Assembly: GCA_018679695.1 (NCBI GenBank)
Contig: JAHHKH010000018.1
Location: 1-24,486 of the forward strand
DNA: 24,486 bases
DNA from: Maribacter sp.
Lineage (GTDB): Bacteria; Bacteroidota; Bacteroidia; Flavobacteriales; Flavobacteriaceae
Reading direction: 5' to 3'
Shown: one piece after another, positions 6,792 through 15,561 of the stretch
Numbering within the stretch: the first letter of the stretch is position 1
Layout of the letters: each line of letters opens with the position of its first letter
Notes under the pieces: model-generated
Database searches by the model: none
Told to the model about the DNA's origin: nothing
The model's input: the letters and a program-made list of their open reading frames with translations, nothing else
Made by a program: the position numbers and the translations under genes

Positions 6792-8162
6792 ATGAAAAAG
6801 GTAATTTACCGCAATCAAATTTCCAAAGTTTTAGGTATTAGTCTAGTAGTTTTACTACTTTTTTCCATTTCTGTTTTTGCACAAGATGAAGTCGCTACGG
6901 TAGCAGTACAAGAGGAGACCGCTGCAGATTCCTCTGGGGATCCTGTAAAGGGTAAGACGCTTTTTAATCAAAATTGTGCAGCTTGTCACGCGTTGAATCG
7001 AAAAATGACTGGCCCGGCTTTGGCTAATGTTGAATCCCGTCTAAGTGAGGAAGAAGGATTAGATCGCGAATGGCTCTATGCATGGATCAAGAATAGTTCG
7101 GGCATGATCAAGGATGGTGATGTTTATGCGAATAAGATTTATAATGAGTATAATCAGGCATTGATGACCGCTTTTCCAACGTTGTCGAATACTGATATTG
7201 ATGATATTTTGGCATATACCGCAGCACCTCCCCCAGCTCCTGTCGCAGCTGCTGAAGCATTGATTGCAGAAGGAGACGGCGGTAAATCTTCTGGGATTTC
7301 CAATGAATTGATATTGGGTGCACTGTTAATAGTATTTGCATTGCTGATCATGATGCTGGTTTTGGTACAACGAACCTTGAAAAGAATTGCCATCGCCAAT
7401 GGCGTTGAATTGGAAAGGGAGAAAGCTGAAAAAGGATTGCCCATATGGAAGGCGTTCGCGCAGAATCAATTTTTAGTTTTGGTATTCTCTATTTTCCTAT
7501 TACTTGCCGCTGCATATTTTGCATATGGATGGATGATGCAGATAGGTATTGACCAAGGGTATGCCCCAATTCAACCTATTCATTACTCACACAAAGTACA
7601 TGCTGGCGACAACAAGATAGAATGTAAATATTGTCACTCTTCTGCTAGGGTTTCAAAGCATTCGGGTATCCCATCCTTGAATGTTTGCATGAATTGCCAC
7701 AAATCTATTTATGAGTATCAAGGAAATCCTGAAGGACCTTCCCAAGAAGATTTGGCCAATGGGTATACCAATGAGTTCTATACCGGCGAAATCAAGAAAT
7801 TGTATAAAGCTGTAGGTTGGGATGAGGAAAACCAGAAATATACTGGGGAAACCCAACCTGTGGAATGGGTACGGGTGCACAACCTTCCAGATTTTGCCTA
7901 TTTCAACCATTCACAACATGTTTCTGTTGCAGGAATTGAATGTCAAACCTGTCATGGACCAGTTGAGGAAATGGAAATCCTTTCGCAATATTCTCCTTTG
8001 ACAATGGGGTGGTGTATCAATTGCCATAGAGAAACCAATGTCAACGTGGAAGACAATGAGTATTACACAAAAATCCATGAAGAACTTTCAAAAAAATACG
8101 GGGTTAACCAACTAACAGTTGCCCAAATGGGTGGATTGGAATGTGGAAAATGTCATTATTAA
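6792..8162 (+). CDS. actA: Alternative complex III subunit ActA, six-heme form
   Basis: A 456-residue multiheme cytochrome c of the menaquinol-oxidising alternative complex III. An N-terminal signal peptide or anchor ends near FSISVFAQ. A monoheme cytochrome c domain follows, with CAACH at 62-66 and a probable axial Met125 in the MTAFP motif. After an Ala/Pro linker come two membrane segments (about 170-193 and 227-250) and then the canonical pentaheme domain: CKYCH 278-282, CMNCH 299-303, CQTCH 384-388, CINCH 408-412 and CGKCH 451-455. Two membrane passes place both heme domains in the periplasm, which is self-consistent. Classical ActA has only the five-heme part, so this is a fusion with a cytochrome c module. 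It is first in an eight-gene operon, with actB 35 bases downstream. Confidence 0.93.
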   Translation: MKKVIYRNQISKVLGISLVVLLLFSISVFAQDEVATVAVQEETAADSSGDPVKGKTLFNQNCAACHALNRKMTGPALANVESRLSEEEGLDREWLYAWIKNSSGMIKDGDVYANKIYNEYNQALMTAFPTLSNTDIDDILAYTAAPPPAPVAAAEALIAEGDGGKSSGISNELILGALLIVFALLIMMLVLVQRTLKRIAIANGVELEREKAEKGLPIWKAFAQNQFLVLVFSIFLLLAAAYFAYGWMMQIGIDQGYAPIQPIHYSHKVHAGDNKIECKYCHSSARVSKHSGIPSLNVCMNCHKSIYEYQGNPEGPSQEDLANGYTNEFYTGEIKKLYKAVGWDEENQKYTGETQPVEWVRVHNLPDFAYFNHSQHVSVAGIECQTCHGPVEEMEILSQYSPLTMGWCINCHRETNVNVEDNEYYTKIHEELSKKYGVNQLTVAQMGGLECGKCHY

Positions 8163-8197
8163 TAAAAATTTAAAGTAGCTAATTACAGATATATCGT

Positions 8198-11100
8198 ATG
8201 GCATCAAACAAAAAATATTGGAAAAGTGAAGCGGAACTAAATCCGAACGATTCCATTGTTGAGACGCTAAGACAGAATGAATTTGTTCAAGAAATTCCTG
8301 TAGATGAGTTTTTAGGTGACAAGGAGCAATTGTCGTCAACAAATACAAATCGAAGGGATTTTCTTAAATACGTTGGTTTTAGTACAGCAGCAGCTGCTAT
8401 GGCGGCATGCGAAGGCCCTGTCAATAAATCCATTCCTTATGTAATTCAGCCAGATAATATCGTACCGGGTGTGGCCAATTATTATGCAACAACCATTGCC
8501 AATGGTTTTGACTTTGCCAGTATCTTGGTGAAAACGCGGGAAGGTAGACCAATTAAGATTGAAAATAACACCGATGCCAAAGTAAACGGGGCTGCAAACG
8601 CACGTGTTCAAGGTTCAGTATTGTCTTTATATGATAGTACCAGATTGCAAGGACCCCTTAAAGATGGCGAGCCAGTTGAGTGGACTACTTTGGATAGTGA
8701 TGTTAAGGCCAAATTGAATGGATTAAAGGCGTCTGGCAAGCAGATAGCTTTATTGACCCAAACTTATGCTAGTCCCTCAACTACAAAGTTGATTTCTGAA
8801 TTCAAAGAAATGTATGGTGAGGTAAACCATGTTACCTATGATGCAATTTCAGAAGAGGCGGCCTTATCCGCATTTGAAGCTAAATATGGGGAGAGGGCAT
8901 TGGCTGATTATAATTTTGAAAAAGCCGATGTCATCGTTTCTTTTGGTGCTGATTTCCTTGCCGATTGGCAGGGTGGAGGTTATGATAGTGGCTATTCAAA
9001 AGGTCGTGTGCCAAAAAATGGTAAAATGTCTAGGCATGTGCAGTTCGAGGCCAATATGTCCCTGACCGGTGCTAATGCAGATAAGCGCATTCCGCTTACA
9101 CCCATGCAGCAAAAAGTTGCCCTTGCGCAACTGTATGCAAAATTGAATGGCGCTACTACAAGTGGTGAAATCCCCGACTATGCTCAAAGGGCTTTAGAGA
9201 ATATTACCGAAGAAATAGGTAAGAATAAAAGTGCTGCAGTTGTTGTAACTGGTTTGCAGGATGAAAATGCCCAAGCGGTAGTTTTGGCGATAAACGAAAT
9301 GTTGGGTAGTAAGGCTTTCAATGCCACGGCGCCCAAGTATGTGCGTCAGGGAAATGTTAAAAATGTCAATAACTTGATCGCTGATATGAAAGCAGGCCGG
9401 GTTGGCGCCTTGATCATGGATGGGGTAAATCCTGTGTTTACCTTACCAAATGCTGCCGATTTTGCTGAAGGAATCGATAAGGTTGATCTTTCTGTTGCAT
9501 TTTCCACAAATTGGAATGAAACAACTGAAATAATCAATTATACGGCTGCTTCAAACCACTATTTAGAATCTTGGGGTGATACACAGATCAAAAAAGGTAA
9601 TTATAGTCTAACACAGCCAACAATCCAAGAGCTTTTTGATACAAGGCAATTTCAAACGGCTTTATTGGCCTGGATGGAAAGTGATAAAAGCTATTTTGAC
9701 TATATAAAAGAAACTTGGGAGACCGATGTTTTAGGTGAAAGTGATTGGAACCAAGCCCTACATGACGGTGTTTTTGTAAGTGGCTCAAGTCCTGAAGAGG
9801 AAATGGGTTCGATGGTAGAAACCACTCTCGGCAATGAGGAAATAACTGCCGATTCTGTTGATATCGCTTCTGCCGTTCAGAGTTTGGCCAATGCGACCAG
9901 TGGTGGCGGAATGGAGTTGACTTTATACTCCAAAGTAGGTATGGGAGATGGTCAACAGGCGGGTAATCCATGGTTGCAAGAATTTCCAGATCCAATTACT
10001 CGCGTCTCGTGGGATAATTATGTGACCGTTTCGAAAGCAGATGCAGAAAATTTGGGATTCATAAATGAAAATGCGGCAAATGGTGGTTTAGATGGCAGTC
10101 ATGCCAAGCTTACCGTGAATGGTGTCACTGTTGACAATGTACCCGTGATCATCCAGCCAGGTCAAGCACCGGGTTCGGTGGGTATGGCCTTGGGTTATGG
10201 AAGGCGGGTAGGTATGAAACCTGAAATGCAAACAGGCGTCAATGCTTATCCACTATATCAAGGTTATAACAATGTGCAATCGGTTACTTTGGAAAAATCG
10301 ACCGGTATGCATGAATTTGCCTGTATGCAATTGCATAATACCCTAATGGGAAGAGGTGATATAATCAAGGAGACCACCTTAGAGATATTCAATACAAAAG
10401 ACCATGCTGAGTGGAATGAAGTTCCCGTAGTTTCATTAAACCATCAGGAAGTACCGGCAACTACCGTTGATTTATGGGATAGTTTTGATCGTTCAATTGG
10501 GCATCACTTCAATATGTCAATCGATTTGAACGCCTGTACGGGTTGCGGTGCATGTGTCGTTGCCTGTGTTGCCGAGAACAATGTTCCTGTGGTGGGTAAG
10601 GAAGAAGTTAGAAGGTCAAGGGATATGCATTGGTTGCGTATTGATCGATACTATTCTTCGGAAGATACCTTTGAAGAGGATAATATTAAGAAAGACGAAT
10701 TTGATGGTCTTTCAGGTGATAAAGGGTCTTTGGCTGGTTTTGGTGAGTTGGAGCATCCCGCGACCAATCCACAAGTAGCTTTCCAACCTGTGATGTGTCA
10801 ACATTGTAATCATGCGCCATGTGAAACAGTTTGTCCTGTCGCGGCAACATCGCATGGTCGTCAAGGTCAGAATCAAATGGCCTATAACAGATGTGTAGGT
10901 ACCAGATATTGCGCAAATAACTGTCCGTATAAAGTTCGTAGATTCAATTGGTTCTTGTATAACAACAATGATGAGTTTGATTATCATATGAACAATGATT
11001 TGGGTAAAATGGTTGTCAACCCTGACGTTAATGTCAGATCAAGAGGTGTAATTGAGAAATGTTCAATGTGTATTCAAAAAACACAGAAAACCATTCTTGA

Positions 11101-11320
11101 TGCCAAAAGAGACGGTCGGGAAATAAAAGATGGTGAATTCCAAACTGCTTGCTCAATGGCATGTAGCAACGGAGCCATTGTATTCGGTGACATAAATGAT
11201 GAAAAGAGTAAGATTGCTGAGTTGAAGGAAAGTGACCGTATGTACCATTTATTGGAACATGTGGGAACGAAACCAAATGTGTTTTATCACGTTAAGGTGA
11301 GAAATAACAACGAAGCATAA
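8198..11320 (+). CDS. actB: Alternative complex III subunit ActB (molybdopterin-like plus Fe-S)
   Basis: A 1040-residue periplasmic subunit that accepts electrons from the quinol site in ActC. The N-terminus has a Tat-type motif, NRRDFLK (Arg52-Arg53), followed by an Ala-rich stretch ending MAAC, with Cys71 as a possible lipobox cysteine. Residues of about 80-750 form a molybdopterin-oxidoreductase-like domain, which in this family binds no molybdenum cofactor. The C-terminal ferredoxin-like part carries four Cys sets: CTGCGACVVAC (780-790), CQHCNHAPCETVC (867-879), CVGTRYCANNCP, and CSMC with a later CSMAC. These are expected to hold three 4Fe-4S and one 3Fe-4S cluster. In some lineages the two halves are separate proteins (ActB1 and ActB2); here they are one chain. 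It lies between actA and actC with gaps of about 35 bases. Confidence 0.95.
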   Translation: MASNKKYWKSEAELNPNDSIVETLRQNEFVQEIPVDEFLGDKEQLSSTNTNRRDFLKYVGFSTAAAAMAACEGPVNKSIPYVIQPDNIVPGVANYYATTIANGFDFASILVKTREGRPIKIENNTDAKVNGAANARVQGSVLSLYDSTRLQGPLKDGEPVEWTTLDSDVKAKLNGLKASGKQIALLTQTYASPSTTKLISEFKEMYGEVNHVTYDAISEEAALSAFEAKYGERALADYNFEKADVIVSFGADFLADWQGGGYDSGYSKGRVPKNGKMSRHVQFEANMSLTGANADKRIPLTPMQQKVALAQLYAKLNGATTSGEIPDYAQRALENITEEIGKNKSAAVVVTGLQDENAQAVVLAINEMLGSKAFNATAPKYVRQGNVKNVNNLIADMKAGRVGALIMDGVNPVFTLPNAADFAEGIDKVDLSVAFSTNWNETTEIINYTAASNHYLESWGDTQIKKGNYSLTQPTIQELFDTRQFQTALLAWMESDKSYFDYIKETWETDVLGESDWNQALHDGVFVSGSSPEEEMGSMVETTLGNEEITADSVDIASAVQSLANATSGGGMELTLYSKVGMGDGQQAGNPWLQEFPDPITRVSWDNYVTVSKADAENLGFINENAANGGLDGSHAKLTVNGVTVDNVPVIIQPGQAPGSVGMALGYGRRVGMKPEMQTGVNAYPLYQGYNNVQSVTLEKSTGMHEFACMQLHNTLMGRGDIIKETTLEIFNTKDHAEWNEVPVVSLNHQEVPATTVDLWDSFDRSIGHHFNMSIDLNACTGCGACVVACVAENNVPVVGKEEVRRSRDMHWLRIDRYYSSEDTFEEDNIKKDEFDGLSGDKGSLAGFGELEHPATNPQVAFQPVMCQHCNHAPCETVCPVAATSHGRQGQNQMAYNRCVGTRYCANNCPYKVRRFNWFLYNNNDEFDYHMNNDLGKMVVNPDVNVRSRGVIEKCSMCIQKTQKTILDAKRDGREIKDGEFQTACSMACSNGAIVFGDINDEKSKIAELKESDRMYHLLEHVGTKPNVFYHVKVRNNNEA

Positions 11321-11353
11321 AAATAATATTTAGCAAGTAACTTAACAAAAATT

Positions 11354-13090
11354 ATGGCGTCGCATTACGAAGCACCTATACGAAAACCTTTAGTACTTGG
11401 AGACAAAGGCTACCACGATGTAACTGTGGATATTGCTGCACCTGTTGAGGGAAGGGCCAATAGGCAATGGTGGATTGTTTTTTCTATATCATTGGCAGCA
11501 TTCCTTTGGGGTATTGGTTGTATTGTTTACACAATTTCTACGGGTATTGGATCCTGGGGTTTGAATAAAACCGTGAACTGGGCTTGGGATATTACCAACT
11601 TTGTTTGGTGGGTAGGTATTGGTCATGCGGGAACCCTGATTTCTGCCGTACTTCTGCTTTTCAGACAAAAATGGAGAATGGCCATTAACCGTTCTGCAGA
11701 GGCGATGACCATATTCTCGGTGATTCAAGCAGGATTGTTTCCAATTATACATATGGGTCGTCCTTGGTTGGCCTATTGGGTATTACCAATTCCGAACCAA
11801 TTTGGTTCATTGTGGGTTAACTTTAACTCGCCCTTACTTTGGGACGTGTTTGCGATTTCAACATACTTGTCTGTGTCATTGGTTTTCTGGTGGACAGGAT
11901 TATTACCTGATTTCGCGATGATCCGTGATAGGGCGGTGCTTCCATTTCAGAAGAAGATTTATAGTCTTTTAAGTTTTGGGTGGACAGGCCGTGCTAAAGA
12001 CTGGCAACGTTTTGAGGAGGTTTCCCTGGTATTGGCAGGACTGGCAACACCACTGGTACTATCTGTACATACCATTGTATCTTTCGATTTTGCCACATCG
12101 GTAATACCGGGATGGCATACTACCATATTCCCACCGTATTTCGTTGCTGGTGCCGTATTCTCAGGATTTGCAATGGTGAATACCCTTTTGATCATTATGA
12201 GAAAGGTTTGTAGTCTTGAAGCCTATATCACGGTGCAACACATAGAGTTAATGAACATTGTAATAATGATTACAGGTTCAATTGTGGGTTGTGCATATAT
12301 CACCGAGTTATTTATGGCCTGGTATTCAGGTGTTGAATATGAGCAGTATGCGTTCTTGAATAGGGCAACTGGTCCTTATTGGTGGGCATACTGGGCGATG
12401 ATGAGTTGTAATGTGTTCTCCCCACAATTTATGTGGTTCAAAAAGTTACGTACCAGCATCATGTTCTCCTTCTTTATTTCGATTATTGTAAATATAGGAA
12501 TGTGGTTTGAACGATTCGTGATTATCGTTACCTCTTTGCATAGGGATTATCTACCTTCTTCCTGGAGTATGTTCTCGCCAACATTTATAGATATAGGCAC
12601 ATTTATTGGTACGGTAGGATTCTTTTTCCTATTATTCTTATTGTATGCAAGAACATTCCCGGTGATAGCACAGGCTGAGGTTAAGACAATATTGAAATCT
12701 TCCGGTGAGAGATACAAAAAATTAAGGGAAGCCGGTAAACCCTTGTATCAGATCAGTGGTACTACCACGGTAAAAGAAGCAACTGCAAAAGGAGAGGATA
12801 AAGTTGAGGAAACATCGGAAGATACAAGTAAGGATGTTTCGAGTTTACTCGATTCCATCGGAACGTTCGATGCGTCTAAAGATACGGCCGATGACCTTAA
12901 AAAGGTTAAGGGAATTGGTCCCCAAATGGAGAAAACCTTAAATCAAATTGGAATATTTACGTTTGCACAGGTCAGTCGAATGACAGAGAAAGAATATAAC
13001 TTGTTGGATTCAATTACCAAGTCGTTCCCAGGTAGGGCACAGCGCGATGATTGGGCAGGACAGGCGAAGCAATTAAATAACAATCAATAG
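11354..13090 (+). CDS. actC: Alternative complex III subunit ActC with C-terminal HhH domain
   Basis: A 578-residue NrfD/PsrC-type integral membrane subunit that forms the menaquinol-oxidation site and may translocate protons. About ten hydrophobic segments span residues 35-435, with typical stretches such as WVGIGHAGTLISAVLLLF and PIIHMGRPWLAYWVLP. The chain then continues unusually far: a charged low-complexity linker (about 450-510) and a compact domain at about 511-575 with DDLKKVKGIGPQ (from 513), LNQIGIFTF and GRAQRDDWAGQAKQL. That C-terminal unit has the helix-hairpin-helix pattern (GIGP at 520-523) otherwise found at the end of many NuoE proteins and of Bacteroidetes ribosomal protein L21. 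It should lie in the cytoplasm if the NrfD fold has its usual topology. actD follows after only 4 bases. Confidence 0.93.
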   Translation: MASHYEAPIRKPLVLGDKGYHDVTVDIAAPVEGRANRQWWIVFSISLAAFLWGIGCIVYTISTGIGSWGLNKTVNWAWDITNFVWWVGIGHAGTLISAVLLLFRQKWRMAINRSAEAMTIFSVIQAGLFPIIHMGRPWLAYWVLPIPNQFGSLWVNFNSPLLWDVFAISTYLSVSLVFWWTGLLPDFAMIRDRAVLPFQKKIYSLLSFGWTGRAKDWQRFEEVSLVLAGLATPLVLSVHTIVSFDFATSVIPGWHTTIFPPYFVAGAVFSGFAMVNTLLIIMRKVCSLEAYITVQHIELMNIVIMITGSIVGCAYITELFMAWYSGVEYEQYAFLNRATGPYWWAYWAMMSCNVFSPQFMWFKKLRTSIMFSFFISIIVNIGMWFERFVIIVTSLHRDYLPSSWSMFSPTFIDIGTFIGTVGFFFLLFLLYARTFPVIAQAEVKTILKSSGERYKKLREAGKPLYQISGTTTVKEATAKGEDKVEETSEDTSKDVSSLLDSIGTFDASKDTADDLKKVKGIGPQMEKTLNQIGIFTFAQVSRMTEKEYNLLDSITKSFPGRAQRDDWAGQAKQLNNNQ

Positions 13091-13094
13091 CGAT

Positions 13095-13616
13095 ATGGCA
13101 TCTAAAGTTTTACATGCATATTATAATGATGACGACGTGCTCATGCATGCCGTCAAAAAGGTAAAGGACGCCAAACATCATATCGAGGAAGTGTATTGTC
13201 CTTTTCCTGTACACGGACTTGATAAGGCAATGGGATTGGCACCAACAAGAATAGCGATAACCTCGTTTATGTATGGTTGTCTAGGTCTTATCGTGGCAAT
13301 AGTGATGATGAATTATATTATGATTCAAGATTGGCCACAGGATATTGGTGGTAAGCCAAGTTTCAGTTACATAGAGAACATGCCAGCGTTTGTTCCCATT
13401 ATGTTTGAGCTGACCGTATTCTTTGCAGCGCATTTAATGGTAATAACATTCTACCTGAGAAGTAGGTTATGGCCATTTAAAAAAGCAGAGAATCCGGATG
13501 TAAGAACAACCGACGACCATTTTGTAATGGAATTGGCTATCCACGATAACGAAAAGGAATTAAAGAATTTATTGATGGATACTGGTGCCGTTGAAATCAA
13601 TGTTTCAGAAAAGTAG
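13095..13616 (+). CDS. actD: Alternative complex III subunit ActD (DUF3341)
   Basis: A 173-residue membrane subunit of the Act complex. The cytoplasmic N-terminal part carries the family signature YCPFPVHGLDKAMGL (34-48). Two transmembrane helices follow at about 53-77 and 98-121, and then a charged cytoplasmic tail. It has no cofactor motif. In the complex it packs beside ActC, and its exact role is unknown. It starts 4 bases after the actC stop, which suggests tight translational linkage. The next gene, actE, is best started at 13624, so there is no overlap. Confidence 0.92.
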   Translation: MASKVLHAYYNDDDVLMHAVKKVKDAKHHIEEVYCPFPVHGLDKAMGLAPTRIAITSFMYGCLGLIVAIVMMNYIMIQDWPQDIGGKPSFSYIENMPAFVPIMFELTVFFAAHLMVITFYLRSRLWPFKKAENPDVRTTDDHFVMELAIHDNEKELKNLLMDTGAVEINVSEK

Positions 13617-13623
13617 TCATAAG

Positions 13624-14181
13624 ATGATGAACAGTGTTATAAGATTAGGAATTGCATTTGTTTTGGTACTTTTAGTATCGGCTTGTGCAGATAAGGATAG
13701 ACCAAACTACCAATACATGCCCAACATGTATGAACCTGTTAGTTATGAGACTTATCAAAAAGTAGATTTTCTTCCAGACGGAACATCAGCATTGAACCCA
13801 GCTGAGAATACAATACCAAGAGGATTTATGCCATACGATCTGGAAAACACACCAGAGGGTAAGGAGTTGTCAAGGCTAAAGGAAAGTCCTTTGGATTCTT
13901 TGAATAGTGAAGTCAATTTAGCTGTGGGAAAGGAATTATATGATATCTATTGTGCAATTTGCCATGGCGCAAAGGGGGATGGTCAAGGAACACTAGTGAA
14001 AAGGGAGAAGATTCTCGGTGTACCAAGTTATGCCGATGTGGCTCGTAATATAAATATAGGGAGCACATACCATGTAATTTACTATGGTCAAAACTCCATG
14101 GGGTCCTATGCCAATCAATTGAATTATGAAGAACGTTGGCAAGTGTCGGAGTATGTAATGAAATTGAAACAAGATTTATAA
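13624..14181 (+). CDS. actE: Alternative complex III subunit ActE, monoheme cytochrome c lipoprotein
   Basis: A 185-residue periplasmic cytochrome c. The N-terminus is a lipoprotein signal with lipobox LVSAC (Cys21). The single heme site is CAICH at 110-114, and Met159 in the NSMGSY stretch is the likely axial ligand. By analogy with characterised Act complexes, it passes electrons from the ActA hemes to the oxidase or a soluble carrier. Longer in-frame starts back to 13585 overlap actD and would put about 13 charged residues ahead of the signal peptide, so ATG 13624 (or the adjacent ATG 13627) was chosen. actF follows after 20 bases. Confidence 0.92.
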   Translation: MMNSVIRLGIAFVLVLLVSACADKDRPNYQYMPNMYEPVSYETYQKVDFLPDGTSALNPAENTIPRGFMPYDLENTPEGKELSRLKESPLDSLNSEVNLAVGKELYDIYCAICHGAKGDGQGTLVKREKILGVPSYADVARNINIGSTYHVIYYGQNSMGSYANQLNYEERWQVSEYVMKLKQDL

Positions 14182-14201
14182 AATAATACATAGTATAAGA
14201 T

Positions 14202-15530
14202 ATGTACACGTTTTCCAGTAGACTAAAAATTGCTTCAATCATATTAATGGTTGTTGGTGCATTAGGTATAGGTGTAGGCTTTATGTCAGCTCCTGGCACT
14301 ATTGAGGAGGCCAAGGCCATGGTTGCGAGCCATAATGATGGTCACGGTGATACCCATACTGATGAGACCGAACATGTAGTTTCAGAAGGTCATGGGGAAG
14401 AAGCTCAGGACGAAAGCCATGATGCAGCGCATGATGAGCACGTTTTACATCAATTACAAAATAAGCCATGGGCAGCATTATATGTGGCCGCTTTTTTCTT
14501 TTTTATGATTGCATTGGGAGCGTTGGCTTTCTATGCCGTTCAAAGGGCATCACAGGCCGGTTGGGCACCTTTGTTATTTCGGGTAATGGAAGGTATTACG
14601 GCTTACTTGGTTCCAGGGGGTATTATTGTATTTGTAATCTTGGTACTGTCCGTTATGCACATGAACCACCTTTTTGTATGGATGGATGCTGATGTTGTGG
14701 CACATGATAAGCTCTTGCAGGGTAAGGCTGGTTTCCTGAACCCGACCTTCTTTTTGGTTAGGGCGGCTATTTTCTTGGGAGGATGGATATTTTATCGTGA
14801 AATTTCCAGAAGACTATCAATTAAACAAGATGAATCAGATGACAATTCCAACTTTAAAAAGAACTTCAAATGGTCAGCTGGTTTCTTGGTATTTTACTTG
14901 ATATCGGAATCTATGATGTCCTGGGATTGGATTATGAGTGTCGACCCACACTGGTTCAGTACATTGTTTGGATGGTATGTATTCGCAAGTATGTTTGTTT
15001 CGGGTATAACAGTGATTGCAATGGTGACCATTTATTTGAAATCCAAAGACTATTTACCCGAAGTCAACGATAGTCACATTCATGACTTGGCAAAATTCAT
15101 GTTCGGAATCAGTATATTCTGGACCTACCTTTGGTTTTCACAGTTTATGCTTATCTGGTATTCGAACATACCGGAGGAAGTTACGTATTTTGTGACGCGC
15201 ATCGAGGACTTTAAGCTTCCCTTCTTCGGAATGGTTGTCATGAACTTTGTATTGCCGTTTTTGTTGTTGATGAACAGTGATTATAAAAGAATCAATTGGT
15301 TTGTTATTATGAGTGGTATCATTATTTTGGCAGGGCATTATATGGATGTTTTCAATATGATCATGCCATCAACCGTTGGTGATCAATGGTCAATAGGTAT
15401 TCCTGAGATCGGGGCTATCCTCTTCTTTGCCGGATTATTTATATTTTGGGTATTCAGGGCATTGACGAAAGTACCTCTTCAACCAAAACGTAATCCGTTT
15501 ATCGAAGAGAGTAGACATTTCCATTATTAA
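14202..15530 (+). CDS. actF: Alternative complex III subunit ActF
   Basis: A 442-residue integral membrane subunit related to ActC in fold, with about ten hydrophobic segments (8-30, then from about 90 to the C-terminus). Recognisable family stretches are MSWDWIMSVDPHWFSTLFGWY and GHYMDVFNMIMP. The loop after the first helix (about 40-84) is strongly acidic and holds nine His (44, 48, 52, 58, 64, 73, 77, 80, 83), a possible metal-binding patch. The subunit completes the membrane arm of the complex, and a role in proton handling has been proposed for the family. The coxB gene follows after 31 bases, tying the oxidase to the complex in one transcript. Confidence 0.93.
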   Translation: MYTFSSRLKIASIILMVVGALGIGVGFMSAPGTIEEAKAMVASHNDGHGDTHTDETEHVVSEGHGEEAQDESHDAAHDEHVLHQLQNKPWAALYVAAFFFFMIALGALAFYAVQRASQAGWAPLLFRVMEGITAYLVPGGIIVFVILVLSVMHMNHLFVWMDADVVAHDKLLQGKAGFLNPTFFLVRAAIFLGGWIFYREISRRLSIKQDESDDNSNFKKNFKWSAGFLVFYLISESMMSWDWIMSVDPHWFSTLFGWYVFASMFVSGITVIAMVTIYLKSKDYLPEVNDSHIHDLAKFMFGISIFWTYLWFSQFMLIWYSNIPEEVTYFVTRIEDFKLPFFGMVVMNFVLPFLLLMNSDYKRINWFVIMSGIIILAGHYMDVFNMIMPSTVGDQWSIGIPEIGAILFFAGLFIFWVFRALTKVPLQPKRNPFIEESRHFHY

Positions 15531-15561
15531 TTAGTTTTAAAGAATAACATCAGATAATACA

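Noticed and set aside
9588..9995. 135-codon frame on the minus strand inside actB
   Set aside because: Antisense shadow of a confident gene; His/Pro-rich translation with no domain pattern.
13585..13623. Longer start for actE overlapping actD
   Set aside because: It would place a charged segment ahead of a well-formed lipoprotein signal peptide that begins at 13624.
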